The notes below the pieces were generated by a model. The model did no database searches, was not told the DNA's origin, and saw nothing but the letters and a program-made list of their open reading frames with translations. Positions 42,291-53,444 of a stretch of DNA of 64,000 nt are shown here, in pieces; positions within the stretch are counted from its first letter, which is position 1, and every line of letters begins with the position of its first letter. Source of the DNA: Rhynchopus euleeides (lineage: Eukaryota > Euglenozoa > Diplonemea > Diplonemida > Diplonemidae). Location: the NCBI GenBank assembly GCA_963210315.1, contig OY723273.1, positions 186,001-250,000 of the forward strand, in the 5' to 3' direction. The translations under genes and the position numbers were made by a program.

Positions 42291-43759
42291 GACATGCCTG
42301 GTTGTCGGGGGGAGGAGGGGGGGGGGGGGTGATTTTCGACCCGGCTCGTCAGAATGCAGACCGAGACCCGACTACCGTGTCGTATCCGCGGGTGCATTGC
42401 ACGAAGAAGATGGTGCGTTTCGGTGGATTTCACCGTTCTCTGTGTGTGTGCGTGTGGGGGGGGGGGTGGGGTCGGTGGGGAGGAGATCTCCACTTTCAGC
42501 TATTAGTTTCGGCAAAAGGCTCTCTCTCGGCAATTTTTCTCCTGAAATTAGGAGGAAATGCCCCCAATAATTGGGTCAAAAACGCACCGGTTTTTTCCCC
42601 CGGCACCGCAACAAAAGACGCCTCCCTGCCTCCCTCCCTCCCTGTGAGAAAAAAACCGCAAGGGGGGTGGGGAGATGTGTGTGTGACTTCTCCTCTTCTG
42701 TGTCTGCAGAACACATGGGGCAAACTTTCGTTGCGCCCCATTCTCTCTTGAGATTCGCCCTGGCTGCACAACCTTTTTTCATGGGAATCGGCAGTCGCGA
42801 TCACTGTGAGAGCTGGGCGACTCGCACGGACCCAAGCTGCCCCTTTGGCGCCCTTTGGAGGATAGCCCGTTGTTGATCTCACCCTGCAGGATAGAAGCCA
42901 TAGGTTTCTTTGGAAGCGACGACTCGCCAGCCTCACGCGTGAGACAACGAGGGATTGGGGGTATGGAAAAGTCGGTGAAAAAAAATGAAAAAAAATGAGA
43001 AAAAATCGGCCGAAATTTGCTGTTTTTCGCTAAAAAAAGAGTGTGGGGAGTTGGGTCCAGTTTAGCAAAGTGAGCATATTTTTCAAAAATTGAAAAATTG
43101 GGGACACCAAAAGTCCCCAAACGAGTCTTCGACTTGGCCAGCAGAGAGAATTTGTTTGGTGAAAAAATGCCCCAAAAATTGTCGGCCAAAAGTTACTGTT
43201 GAAGACGGCACAAGTTCTCTGCACAGGCTGGGTGGGCGCAACGCTGACGAACAACGACAAGCCGGAGGCTGCGACTGTGAAGAATACAACGAACGGCCCG
43301 GGTCCTCCTCTAGATGCCCAGGAACAATGTCCTTCCCACCGGTGTTACGCGGGGTGTTCCGGGGGTGGGATAGTGCTGCTGCACAGATGCCAGTGTGCCC
43401 GTTGAGGAGGGCCACTCCAGTCAGACCTGCTTGTTGCTTGTACATCACAAACAGCAGACCCAGAGTGGAGTGCCTCATCCCGGTCAACTCAAACACTGCT
43501 AGATTGACGAGGCCACCACCTCCTGGCACTGCCTGCACGACAGGGACGGGTGACCTGCAGGTCGTCGTGAGCAGGACCATGGCAGCCCACTCGAACACCT
43601 GTGCGGGGTACCGCAACTCATCTTGCTGCGGGTGTGCAGCGGGTGCGAGTGCGCCCCGGCCGGGGGTGGCACATACTCCTCCAGGTTTTGCTGACCTCCC
43701 AGAGCGATGGCTCAACAGCCACAGCCTTGCCCCGTCAGCCTGCCCACGCTCCGCCCCTG
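42291..43759. other. Spacer with one protein-like frame
   Basis: No confident gene. Part of a minus-strand frame (about 43640-43350; HPQQDELRYPAQVFEWAAMV, then VNLAVFELTGMRHSTLGLLF) looks protein-like and may be a gene fragment cut by fold-back element 3. No family is recognised. The stretch 42960-43200 is AT-rich and non-coding. Confidence 0.35.
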
Positions 43760-44451
43760 CACGGTGGGATCTTGTAAATTTTACATGTATAACTACAAGT
43801 ATATACATGTATTATACATGTATAATACTTGCATGTCAACTATTATACATGTATAATACATGTATATGCCTGAAATATACATGTAAAATACATGTATATC
43901 AAGTAAAAATACAAGTATAATACTTGCATGTCAACTATTATACTTGTATTTTTACTTGATATACATGTATTTTACATGTATATTTCAGGCATTTACATGT
44001 ATTTTACATGTATAATACTTGTCATGCAAGTATTATACATGTAAAATACTTGCATGACAAGTAAAATACATGTATAATACTTGCATGACAAGTAAAATAC
44101 TTGCATGCAAGTAAAATACATGTATTTTACTTGCATGCAAGTATTTTACTTGTCATGCAAGTATTTTACATGTATAATACTTGCATGACAAGTATTATAC
44201 ATGTAAAATACATGTAAATGCCTGAAATATACATGTAAAATACATGTATATCAAGTAAAAATACATGTATAATAGTTGACATGCAAGTATTATACATGTA
44301 TTTTTACTTGATATACATGTATTTTACATGTACATTTCAGGCATATACATGTATTATACATGTATAATAGTTGACATGCAAGTATTATACATGTATAATA
44401 CATGTATTATACTTGTAGTTATACATGTAAAATTTACAAGATCCCACCGTG
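43760..44451. mobile_element. Fold-back element 3, CACGGTGG family
   Basis: It is 692 bp and nearly identical to element 2. It is flanked by TG on both sides (43758-43759, 44452-44453). It is again an almost complete palindrome of TACATGTA-type units. Confidence 0.88.
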
Positions 44452-45508
44452 TGCCGACGGGGGGGGGGGGGGGGGGCTCAATCCGCAGTTCCTCGCCGCA
44501 TTCGCCGCCACGGACAGGAGAAATACGCACAGAGGAGGAGCAGGCAGCTCATTAAACGGCTGGTCCCCCGGTGTATCTGGATGCACCGCCCCTGCACATA
44601 CGGACAGCAGGGGCTGGAAAAAGAGATCTGCATTTTTTTGACCTCCCCGCCATCTGGATTTCCAGATCAGCCGTGAAGCTGCATACAGTCATCATGCACT
44701 GCATCATATCAGACCCACGGGTTCATCAGCCCCTTAGATTCAGACCATGCATTGTCCAGAACTGCACCCTGTCCTTCAACACCAGTAGATCCACGGCTCA
44801 TGGGCCCATGTGACGACAAAAACCTGATCGTAGCTCATAGCAAAGATGGGTAACACGATCAAGATCATCTGTTCCCAGATGGACGTCTCCTGTTTCCAGG
44901 TTTAGGGTTACCGCGAGTGGAGCGCAGATTTACCAAGGTGTATCAAGAGAGTATGCAGCACTGTCCCAGCAGTTCCTCCTCCTTGGTTCCGACCTCCCAC
45001 AGTTCTTCGATGACAGGCACAACAGAGTAAGAAGCAACACAGCCAGATCCTTCGATCAGGCCCAGACCCAAGCAACAGAGCGGGGGGGGGGGGGGGGATG
45101 AAGTACCTCCTTCAAGAACGTCGCACCACTGGTGATCGCGGCGTCAGGGAAACCGGCCGTCCTGATGAGAAGACGGTCGCTGCGAAACGGCCACTACACA
45201 ACCCGGGAACCGGGTCGCAATTGAAAACGGGGGGGGGTGCGGGGGGGGGGGGGGGGGGGGAAGGAGCCTGCCACAAACCCGTGACGGTGTGTTTCAGGGG
45301 GGGTGCGGGGGGGACAGGGTCACAGTCATTGTCACCACGTGCACTTGACAGACGGTAATTCCAACTACAGATCAGAAACCGACTGAAGATAGCGGCCTGG
45401 TCTCGGTGACTGCACTCGGAAGACTCTCCCTCAGACGTGGGATGCGGGTCACAGAAGTCAGGGCGTGGAGGCAGGGCTGTGAACCCGTCAGTCATGAAAG
45501 AGGACAGA
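44452..45508. other. Spacer
   Basis: I see no supported gene. G runs lie at 44460-44476, 45081-45097 and 45240-45260. Confidence 0.45.
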
Positions 45509-46052
45509 GCTCAGTGGGGCCGGGGATGGTGTGGATGCATCCATGCATGCATCCACGGCATCCATGGATGCCCGAAAAAGTCAAAAAATGGCTTATGGAC
45601 TTGGGACAGGAAAATCGCCGGAAACCCCGAAAATCGACAAAAAAATGGCGAAAAGCCGATTTTTGGGCCCATTCACCCAGGAGCACGTTTCTAGGCCTCT
45701 GTGAAAAATCAATTTTTTTGGAATTTTTCGCGTTTTTGGCCAACTACTCGCCCAGCCAAATTCGATTTTTGGCTGGGAAATGCAGGGAAATGCACAAAAT
45801 CAACGAATTAAGCCGTTTTAACCCCTTTCGTGGACTTTTTGGTTTCAGAAGGGTTTTAGGGGTGTCCATACTGGCCCTTGGCACATTTCCTGAAAATTCC
45901 ATCCCCTGCAGGCAAACCGGGTATGGATGACTGCCTGCAGGCATGCACACATTCATCCACTGCAGGCAGGGCTTCGGAGCTCCAGGCTGTGTGTGGATGC
46001 ATCCACAAAACTTGTGGATGCATGCGCTGCAGGCACGGGAAATACTGAGAGC
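45509..46052 (+). mobile_element. GCTCTCAGT-ended element, long copy
   Basis: This is the inverted relative of 20366-20586. The ends are GCTCAGTGGGGCC (two bases missing) and GGGAAATACTGAGAGC, flanked by GA on both sides (45507-45508, 46053-46054). It has about 320 bp more internal sequence (about 45590-45910), AT-rich and non-coding. The outer parts with GGATGCAT palindromes match the short copy closely. Confidence 0.6.
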
Positions 46053-46939
46053 GATGAAGAGGACGAATACGTGTGGGAGGGAGGAGGCGAGCACAAAAGG
46101 GCGTCGGCTACCGCACGCCCTTTGGCCGCAGCCGACGACCGACCGTACCGGCCCCCGGCCGGGAGGGAGGTGGGGGGGGGGGGGGGGGGGCGGGGGGCGT
46201 GGGGGGCGGAGCCTCCCACATGGGGGGTCCGGGGGGCGAAGCCCCCCGGAAATTTTTTTTCGACATGTCGAAATTTCGGCCTACCTGGCCCAGCTGGGCC
46301 CAGGCCTGGACTGCTAAGCAGCCCAACCAGAAATGGCTGAAAAAAAAATCGAAAATTTTCCGAAATTTTTCAGTGTGGCACCCCGGTGGGCCCCAGATTC
46401 TGTTGAGCCAGGCGAAAAAAAAAATTTTTTTTGGCCAAAATTTTTTTTTTTCGACATGTCGAAATTTCGGCCCACCTGGCCCAGCTGGGCCCAGGCCTGG
46501 CTAACCAAAAATGGCTGAAAAAAAAATCGAAAATTTTCCGAAAATTTTCAGTGTGGCACCCCAGTGGGCCCCAGATTCTGTTGAGCCAGGCGAAAAAAAA
46601 AATTTTTTTTTGGCCAAAAAATTTTTTTTTCGACATGTGGTGCCCCTGATTTACCCCTTTTTCACTACGCACAAACTACGCAATCTGGGGGGGGGGTCTC
46701 GCTTTTTGGTCCCCCCCCAGTTTTTTTTGGTCCCCCTTTCTGTGTGGCTACTGAGACAGGACTGGAGGCACTGCGCTGACCGAGCAAAAAATTATTGCCA
46801 GAACTCACTATACACCGTACGAAAGAACGCACGACATGTGGGGCGGGACTCCAGAAACACCTGGGCAAGGTTGCCCCATGCCCAGAAACACCTGAGAAGG
46901 AAGTGAGTTCCAGGAGCCGCGTAGAACACCCTCGAGATT

Positions 46940-47257
46940 GTGAATGATGATACGATCACAGCCTTCAGGGCGCTGCGAGGTGCCACCCTGAAGGTGGCCC
47001 TTGACATCAAGGAGAGCGTCGGCCGAGGGGTCGACGAAAAGCTGAAGAAGGCGCTACTGGCACTGGATCCCGCGGGGTATACGGAGGTCACCGCCACACA
47101 GGCAACCTCCGCTGACAACGTCCAGGAGACGTTATCCGAGGGGATCACAACGGCACTAGAGATCTGTGTCACGGGATCCAGGCGCCCACTCTCCCTCGAC
47201 GGTCTGGGGATTGTTGTTGGGTATGGTGTCGTTTCCTGCAGCTGCAAAAAAGCGTAG
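46940..47257 (+). CDS. 105-residue frame inside the 1-kb element, copy 2
   Basis: This is the same translation as 39950-40267. There is no in-frame ATG, and a TAG lies 18 bases upstream in frame. An AG directly before ATTGTGAATGATG could act as an acceptor. Identity between the copies reflects recent transposition or conversion, so it says nothing about selection on the protein. Confidence 0.4.
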   Translation: MNDDTITAFRALRGATLKVALDIKESVGRGVDEKLKKALLALDPAGYTEVTATQATSADNVQETLSEGITTALEICVTGSRRPLSLDGLGIVVGYGVVSCSCKKA

Positions 47258-47337
47258 CAACTGTGCTTCCTTCTTCCTTAATGATGCGTTGACGCTTCCA
47301 CCCGGAGGAGCTGAAGCAGGCACCGCTTAATGATGCG

Positions 47338-47535
47338 TTGATGCTTCCACCCGACGAGCTGAAGCAGGCACCGCGCCAAAGGGCACCCCCAAAGAGACCT
47401 GCAAAGACTGCGTCGAAACCCGCACCGAAGGCTGCCAGCGCTGCAGCACCTGAAGAACCTGCAGCACCTGAAGCGCCTGCACCCTCACTGACCCCGGAAC
47501 AGCAAGAACTCCTTGAGTTTGGGGTCCCGGCATAG
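47338..47535 (+). CDS. Ala/Pro/Lys-rich frame inside the 1-kb element, copy 2
   Basis: This is the counterpart of 39663-39869 with a three-residue in-frame deletion in the Ala/Pro repeat. Just upstream, a unit of about 50 bp (TTAATGATGCGTTGACGCTT onward) is tandemly repeated in both element copies. Confidence 0.4.
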   Translation: MMLPPDELKQAPRQRAPPKRPAKTASKPAPKAASAAAPEEPAAPEAPAPSLTPEQQELLEFGVPA

Positions 47536-47986
47536 AGACAGAGAATGGCTGAGTAAATCAAAAAATGAGACCCCCCCCCCCTTTTCACTACGCACAAACT
47601 ACGCAATATGGGGTCGTCAGGGGCACCAACATGTCGAAATTTCGGCCTACCTGGCCCAGCTGGGCCCAGGCCTGGACTGCTAAGCAGCCCAACCAAAAAT
47701 GGCTGAAAAAAAAATCGAAAATTTTCCGAAATTTTTCAGTGTGGCACCCCGGTGGGCCCCAGATTCTGTTGAGCCAGGCGAAAAAAAAAATTTTTTTTTT
47801 GGCCAAAAAATTTTTTTTTCGACATGTCGAAATTTCGGCCTACCTGGCCCAGCTGGGCCCAGGCCTGGCTAACCAAAAATGGCCGGAAAAAAAATCGAAA
47901 ATTTTTCGAAATTTTTCACTGTGGCACCCCAGTGAGCCCCAGATTCTGTTGAGTTCGACATGTCGAAATTTCGGACCCCGGGTCAC

Positions 47987-47990
<4 letters not shown>

Positions 47991-48021
<31 letters not shown>

Positions 48022-48488
48022 GAGAGGGGGCCCGGTGCCTGCGCGCGTCCTGTCGTACTGTGGCTGCTTGGTGGGGCTAGCGCAGCAGGTTCTACTTTTG
48101 CTTCTACGGGCTCTTAGCACTGTAACATGAACTACACGAACAACAAAGCTCTAGGGCAAACAAACCGCGCACTGGCCGGGGTTGAGCTGCGTGGGGCTCC
48201 GTGCTGGCGGCATGAACAAGGGGCTGTAGGTAAGTCTACCATTCACAAGGGGCAGCCCGCTGGTGAGGGGAAAAGGGGGCGAGGTAAAGGGGGGGGGGGC
48301 AGGGGGGGAGAGGCGAAAGCGACTGACAGCGAGGGCGTGGACCGACTCCGCTGGCGCATTCACCGGAAGAAAGGGGAAGGGGGCACGGGGGTGGGGAACG
48401 GGAGGGGGGGGGGGGAGGGGCGAAAGGAAAGAGGGGGGTAGGGGGGGGGGGGGGAGCCGACCTACGGCTATCTCGGTCACCAGGGCCG
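47991..48488. other. Spacer with T and G runs
   Basis: A T run of about 30 lies at 47990-48019. G runs lie at 48290-48310 and 48405-48455. No gene is supported. Confidence 0.5.
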
Positions 48489-48490
48489 TA

Positions 48491-48646
48491 TGGAAATTTA
48501 GCCACTGTGGCTAGCCGTAGTGGCTAAAAACAGTTAGGCGTTTTTTTCGATTTTTTTCGAATTTTTCAAAAATTGGACAACTATTTTCCCCAGCCAAAAA
48601 ACCTGGCTAAATTGGCTAATTTTGCCTAATTTTGCCTAATTTTCCA
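48491..48646. mobile_element. 156-bp TA-flanked MITE
   Basis: The ends are TGGAAATTTAG and CTAATTTTCCA (11-bp inverted repeat, one mismatch), flanked by TA (48489-48490, 48647-48648). The interior holds TAGCCACTGTGGCTAGCC and a tandem TTTTGCCTAA. It is non-coding. Confidence 0.65.
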
Positions 48647-48648
48647 TA

Positions 48649-50079
48649 CCCCCATTGAATCCAGTTTCAAAGTACCAGGACGGGCATGCAAAAGACACCC
48701 AGCCCTGCCACACACAATGTGTGTCGGTTGTGAGAGTGGTGGGGCGGGGGGGGTCGGGCCTTCACTCTACGCAAAAAAGAATAGTCCAGTGCGGCTTCCG
48801 TTGGAGAATGCACCAAAATCGCACCGTTTTCAGCACGCAGAGCGAAGACCCCCGCCCCCCCCGCCCCCTCGATCCCCCCTCCCCAGAACTGAACAAGACT
48901 ACAGATGCACAGCCCCTCACCCTCGCAAACGTGGTGGTTGGCCTGTGTTGTGTTGTGTTGTCCCCAGCGGAGAGAGAACCCAAAAGGGTGACAAAGGAGG
49001 GGGGGGGAGGGGGGAGGGGGGGCAAGGCTGGACAAATGCTGCATTTTAAAAATAAAAAACATAAAATAAAATAAAGTGCAATAAAATGCAGTAAAGTGCA
49101 ATAAAGTGCAGGAGAGCGTGTTGTAGGGGTGGCTCGGCGTGACGGTGGGCAGGATGCTGACCTGCCGTGCCAGGGGACCCTGATCCGCCCACTCTGACCA
49201 ACACAAGGCCACCAAGGCAGTGCCCCCGCCAGGCCCGCCCTGCTGCTGTTCGGCATGCTTGATGCTGCTTCCGAGTGCCGGGGCCAATCAGGCAGCAGGC
49301 GCACCCCAGCACCGCAGGCGCAGCAGGGCGGACCAGCACGGCGGTGTGCGGTGGGCAGTCCACCTTCCTCGGACGTTGTACAGCTGAGCTCTGGCGTACG
49401 GGTTCTTCACCATCCCGTTCGGGGAGGCTGGACATCAGAGCGGACTGAAAGCACTCAAAGCAGGACTGAAGCCAGGCGGAGGCCGCACCGATCAGGTCCT
49501 GCGAACCCACCGACCCAACATAGGCAGGGCACATCCATCCCGGCCTGCATTCTCTGCCGGAGCCTTGGTGCGTCCCTGTGACCTTCAGGAGAACCTCCGT
49601 GCAGGAGCGGTACTTTTTGCCATCTTCTGCGGGTTTGCGGCTGTCCGCAAACTTGCAGACGTGGCTGCACCTCTGTAAAGTGGGTGTGACTCCAGCATTT
49701 GGCCTGTCCATAGTGGTCCTCCCAGCTGTACGTATGCGAAGCCCAAGGCACCACTAAGGACCATGCACTTTATCCAAAAATCCGGAAAATAAAATACAAT
49801 AAAATGCAGTAAAATAAAGTGCAGTAAAGTGCAGTAAAAATTTGCTGCCAGCCTTGGGGGGGGGGGGGGGTGCTCGGGTGTGTTCGTGCACTGCGATGAA
49901 AAGTTTCACAGTGTGGCAGTGTGTGTGTGTGTATGTGCGCGTTTTGCAACCACAACCTTGTATCCACCGCACACACATGATATTTTCAGGGGAAAACCAG
50001 AGACGGACTCCCCTTCTCTCCGATATGCAGGTTGTGGTGTGGAGGGGGGGGGGGGGTGTCGGGGGGGGGGGGGGGGGGG
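48649..50079. other. Spacer with two AT-rich direct repeats
   Basis: A segment of about 0.7 kb is bounded by direct repeats of the type AATAAAATGCAGTAAA...AAGTGCAG (49068-49110 and 49795-49840). A 221-residue minus frame between them (49711-49046) has no recognisable domain. Long G runs lie at 49856-49870 and 50046-50079. Confidence 0.45.
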
Positions 50080-51230
50080 TAGGGGGGGTCAAATGGGGGT
50101 GACAAACACGATTTTTCAAAAAACCGGCGCAGAGGCCCCAAAGCCCCCGTAAACCCTCCAAACCCCCCCAGATCGGTCCGGAAACCCATCGAACCCCACT
50201 TTTCCACCATTCCGGGCACCTCAGGTGCCCGAATTGGGGTACCTAAATTTTGTGCCACCGTTTGGTACCGTACAGTGCCACTGTGTGGGAGGTTGGAAAA
50301 GAAAATGCCCCAACACACCACATCTGAGGGTTGCAATGCATGTTGCTTGCCAACCACGTCATCCGGTGGGTGTCAGGCGCTATGTAGGTGGCATTAGCCA
50401 GGTCTTCGATGTGTTCTGGCTTGTATATATACCTCCCTGCCTGCGGCACAGGCACTGCCTTTGTCCCCCACACCAGCCACAGAGAGCGTATTGTACTCGG
50501 TCCACGGTTGCTGATTCATTGTGATGCGTTGTATCCTCGAGTGAACGTCACACACTAGTGGCACCACCACCCGCCATCCGAGAGCTGTATTGACTTTGCG
50601 CGCTTCCGTTGTATTCACCTCGCCACGCATATTGCACCGTTCAGTACCAGTGCTCTTGGGCCAGGCAAAGTAGACCGCAGCAACTACCAATTCTGGCACA
50701 ATGGGTACCACGACAGCGCACTTCATGTGTTCCCGGAATGTACAGCTCGTGTTGCAACAGTCGTTGTCAACACATCCCGGTTGTGGAGCACTGCTGCACA
50801 GGAATCACACGACCATCTGGACTGTTCCGTACCTACAGGCAGCCTCCCGGTGCATGGTGGCAGGGAGGTATATATACAAGCCAGAACACATCGAAGACCT
50901 GGCTAATGCCACCTACATAGCGCCTGACACCCACCGGATGACGTGGTTGGCAAGCAACATGCATTGCAACCCTCAGATGTGGTGTGTTGGGGCATTTTCT
51001 TTTCCAACCTCCCACACAGTGGCACTGTACGGTACCAAACGGTGGCACAAAATTTAGGTACCCCAATTCGGGCACCTGAGGTGCCCGGAATGGTGGAAAA
51101 GTGGGGTTCGATGGGTTTCCGGACCGATCTGGGGGGGTTTGGAGGGTTTACGGGGGCTTTGGGGCCTCTGCGCCGGTTTTTTGAAAAATCGTGTTTGTCC
51201 ACGTAAAAGGGTGGCATTTGACCCCCCCTA
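50080..51230. mobile_element. 1.15-kb fold-back element with 360-bp arms
   Basis: Inverted arms at about 50080-50441 and 50863-51230 match almost base for base from TAGGGGGGGTCAAATG inward to GGCAGGGAGGTATATATACA. The right arm has about 15 extra bases near its end. Flanking TA and G runs on both sides fit a TA target. The 420-bp centre has no recognisable coding sequence. Confidence 0.75.
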
Positions 51231-52260
51231 GGGGGGGGGGGGGTTTTGTTAGAAGCGGAAGAAGAAGAAGAAGAAGAGGAAGGAGAAGAAGCCATAAAAC
51301 CCTACCGATTCGACACAGGCATCTGTTGCCGTTGATTGCATTTTTCAGCCCGCTTCGCCTTCCCCACAAAAAATCGGCTTCACCTGGATGCCCCCCCCCC
51401 CCCCTGGTGGGTACTTCGATACACTCAAGTGCCCATTCTGGAGCTGTGCTCGCCTGAAGTGCCGCAGAGGGCACGAGACTAGAAGAAGGCAAGCTCAGCA
51501 GCAGGCGCAGACCGCGGGCGGGTGGGGAAAGGGGGGGCTCACCCCCTCCACCGACCTCCACCCACCCCACCCCGCCTTTCCTCCCCCCCCGCCCCCCACA
51601 CACACACCCACACCCCCCACTCTCCTTTCTCCCACCGATCATCTCGTCTGTGATACACGGCTGCTTTTTCGAGAGGGGGTAGGGGGTAGGTGGGAGTGGG
51701 AGTGTGGAAATAGACTGAACAAGACAGACACATACACAGAACGCACGCACGCAACAAACGGCATATCAAAGCCAGCAAAGCCGAGGCTATTTTTTTTCCG
51801 ACAAAAATCGTCTCAAAAAAATAGGGAGGGGGGAGGGAGGAGGGGGTGCCCCAGCGATGCAGCAGATTCACGTCTGGGCCGCTCATCCAGGGAGCGGATG
51901 CCAGGCAGCGAATTGCGCCTCTCGGAAGGCCTGCATTATAACAGGGAAATATCCAAAAACCTTTGCCTCCCCCTCCCCCCCCCCCCCCTCCTCCCCACTG
52001 ATCCTCAAGGCACACCGATTGGGCTCGCCTAAGGCACAGTGGGGAAAGGGTGTGTGTGTGCACTCCAACACTCCAACATCAACGTCACGTCAGAAGATGT
52101 GGAGAGAGGGGAGGAAAGGGGTGGGGTGGGTGGGGGGTCGTAGTGTGTCTCGAACTACGGATAAATCACGGCGATAAACGGGAGTGATGGGAGACGGGGG
52201 TGGCGGTGGTGGTGGGGTGGGTGTGGGGGGGGGTTTTTTGGGTATATTTTTTTTTGCGGC
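51231..52260. other. Spacer
   Basis: No gene is supported. There is a GAA-type tract (51258-51290), long C runs (51391-51406, 51975-51990) and CA-rich sequence. Confidence 0.45.
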
Positions 52261-52607
52261 GCACCCACCAGGGGCTTAGCTTGGATTTTGGGGTTGGGGC
52301 CGAAACTCGGTCAGACTCGGTCACAGTACACACGCAGTTGATTTGCCCCGTTGATTTACTCCCCACCACCTGGTTCACCCAGAATTCGACGTTGCTGCCT
52401 TCCCGGTTCCCCCCCTTCTTATCTGGAACACCAGCTCAGCAACCAGGTTTGCAGCCTCAACCTGGGGTTGCTTTGTTGCCTTTGTAGGTGTGCATTGGCA
52501 GCTTTCCGCCAGTGGCGGATGCAGTCTCGGCAGCGCAGATAGTCCTGAAGTGGGCTGAAAAAGAGCTTTGTTGGTGCTTCCGTAAAATTTTCCATATACC
52601 TCGGGTA

Positions 52608-52768
52608 CCCGGAGAGAATGTCACCCCCCCTCGGCCTCCGCTTGGGCTCCAACGGCCACCCTGTACAGAGGGGGTGACATTCTTCAATGGTTGCCCTGTG
52701 TAGCGGCTGGGAAGAATGTCACCCCCCCTCGGCCCTGGGCCCTCGAGGGGGGTGACATTCTCTCGGGG
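52608..52768. mobile_element. 161-bp TA-flanked MITE nested in the hAT element
   Basis: The ends are CCCGGAGAGAATGTCACC and GGTGACATTCTCTCGGGG (near-perfect inverted repeat), flanked by TA (52606-52607, 52769-52770). Two more inverted copies of GAATGTCACCCCCC lie inside. It shares the ATGTCACC core with the MITE at 11529-11723, so the two may be related. Confidence 0.75.
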
Positions 52769-52775
52769 TAGAGTG

Positions 52776-53008
52776 GCTTCGGGGATACCCTGTGAATCTT
52801 CGCGACATTCCACACCACAAAGTACATTTGCAAGGCTTTCGCTGCTCAGTTGGCGAAGCCTGGTGGAGACAAGACGGAGCTTGGAAAACAAGCGTTCAAC
52901 AGAAGCAGTGCCCAGCGGAAGCATAGATGCAAGCTGGAGTAGCCTGCATGTTGCTGGGTACGTGAGAGCGAGGTTTGCCGAGGTAAACCGCTGAATAACC
53001 TCCTGCAA
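52776..53008 (-). pseudogene. hAT transposase C-terminal fragment
   Basis: The translation contains LTYPATCRLLQLASMLPLGT, then ASVERLFSKLRLVSTRLRQL and LSSESLANVLCGV. This is the hAT C-terminal dimerisation domain (YP...L...P.gtasvERlFS...R..L). An AG acceptor (TTGCAG) lies directly before EVIQRF, so this may be the last exon. The N-terminal DNA-binding and catalytic parts are absent, and the nested MITE disrupts the 3' end. It is therefore inactive. Confidence 0.8.
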
Positions 53009-53444
53009 TCACGCAGGCCCAACCTCCGAATCTCGGAACAGACACCCGGGCACCTTGCAGAAGGGCAGTCTTGTGCGCCTGTGCCCACTTCGGTGGGTGT
53101 GCTGGGGCATTGAAGTCCGGGCAAGGGTACGCGCCAGTAATCCCCGGGAGAGGTGCCAGGGAATGGTCAGCGATGTAGCCCAGAGCCTCCTGCACCTGCG
53201 TGCCTACCATGTTGCCGGGAGACGCTAGCGACGAATACGGGACAGAAGGAGAATGGGGTGTTCGCGTTCGCTCGCACGCGTGCTTCACCTCCTGTGCTGC
53301 TGCACCCCAAGAAAAATCCGCTTTTTTCCCCGAAAGTTTATATTTTTTTTTGTTTTTTGAGCTGACCGAGTTTTTTTCCGGGTTTGGCTGAAACTCGGTC
53401 AGCTGACCGAGTTTACCCCCCCAAGCTAAGCCTCTGGCACCCAC

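Larger units (their letters stand above)
46638..47628 (+). mobile_element. 1-kb TGGTGCCCCTGA element, copy 2
   Basis: It is 991 bp. The perfect 12-bp ends TGGTGCCCCTGA/TCAGGGGCACCA are flanked by ACATG on both sides (46633-46637, 47629-47633). The neighbouring satellite units show the unoccupied site CGACATGTCG, so the boundaries and the 5-bp duplication are certain. It is in opposite orientation to 39569-40568. Confidence 0.9.
46258..47990 (+). repeat. Satellite-like tandem array, units of about 185 bp
   Basis: Units begin CGACATGTCGAAATTTCGG at 46261, 46452, 46631 (interrupted by the 1-kb element and resuming at 47629), 47819 and about 47957. Each includes CTGGCCCAGCTGGGCCCAGG, AAATGGC(T/C)G, GTGGCACCCC and GATTCTGTTGAG. 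The 1-kb element at 46638-47628 sits inside the third unit. The last unit is truncated and followed by a T run of about 30. Confidence 0.8.
52269..53436 (-). mobile_element. Non-autonomous hAT transposon derivative
   Basis: It is 1168 bp. The ends CAGGGGCTTAGCTTGG and CAGAGGCTTAGCTTGG (read inward) form a 16-bp inverted repeat with one mismatch. They are flanked by the 8-bp direct repeat GCACCCAC (52261-52268, 53437-53444). CAG-type ends with 8-bp duplications are diagnostic of hAT elements, and a hAT dimerisation domain remnant lies inside. Subterminal ACTCGGTCAG repeats occur at both ends. Confidence 0.93.

Noticed and set aside
49046..49711. 221-residue minus-strand frame between AT-rich direct repeats
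   Set aside because: No recognisable domain, frames on both strands are equally open, and the C-terminal part is a translation of the AT-rich repeat.
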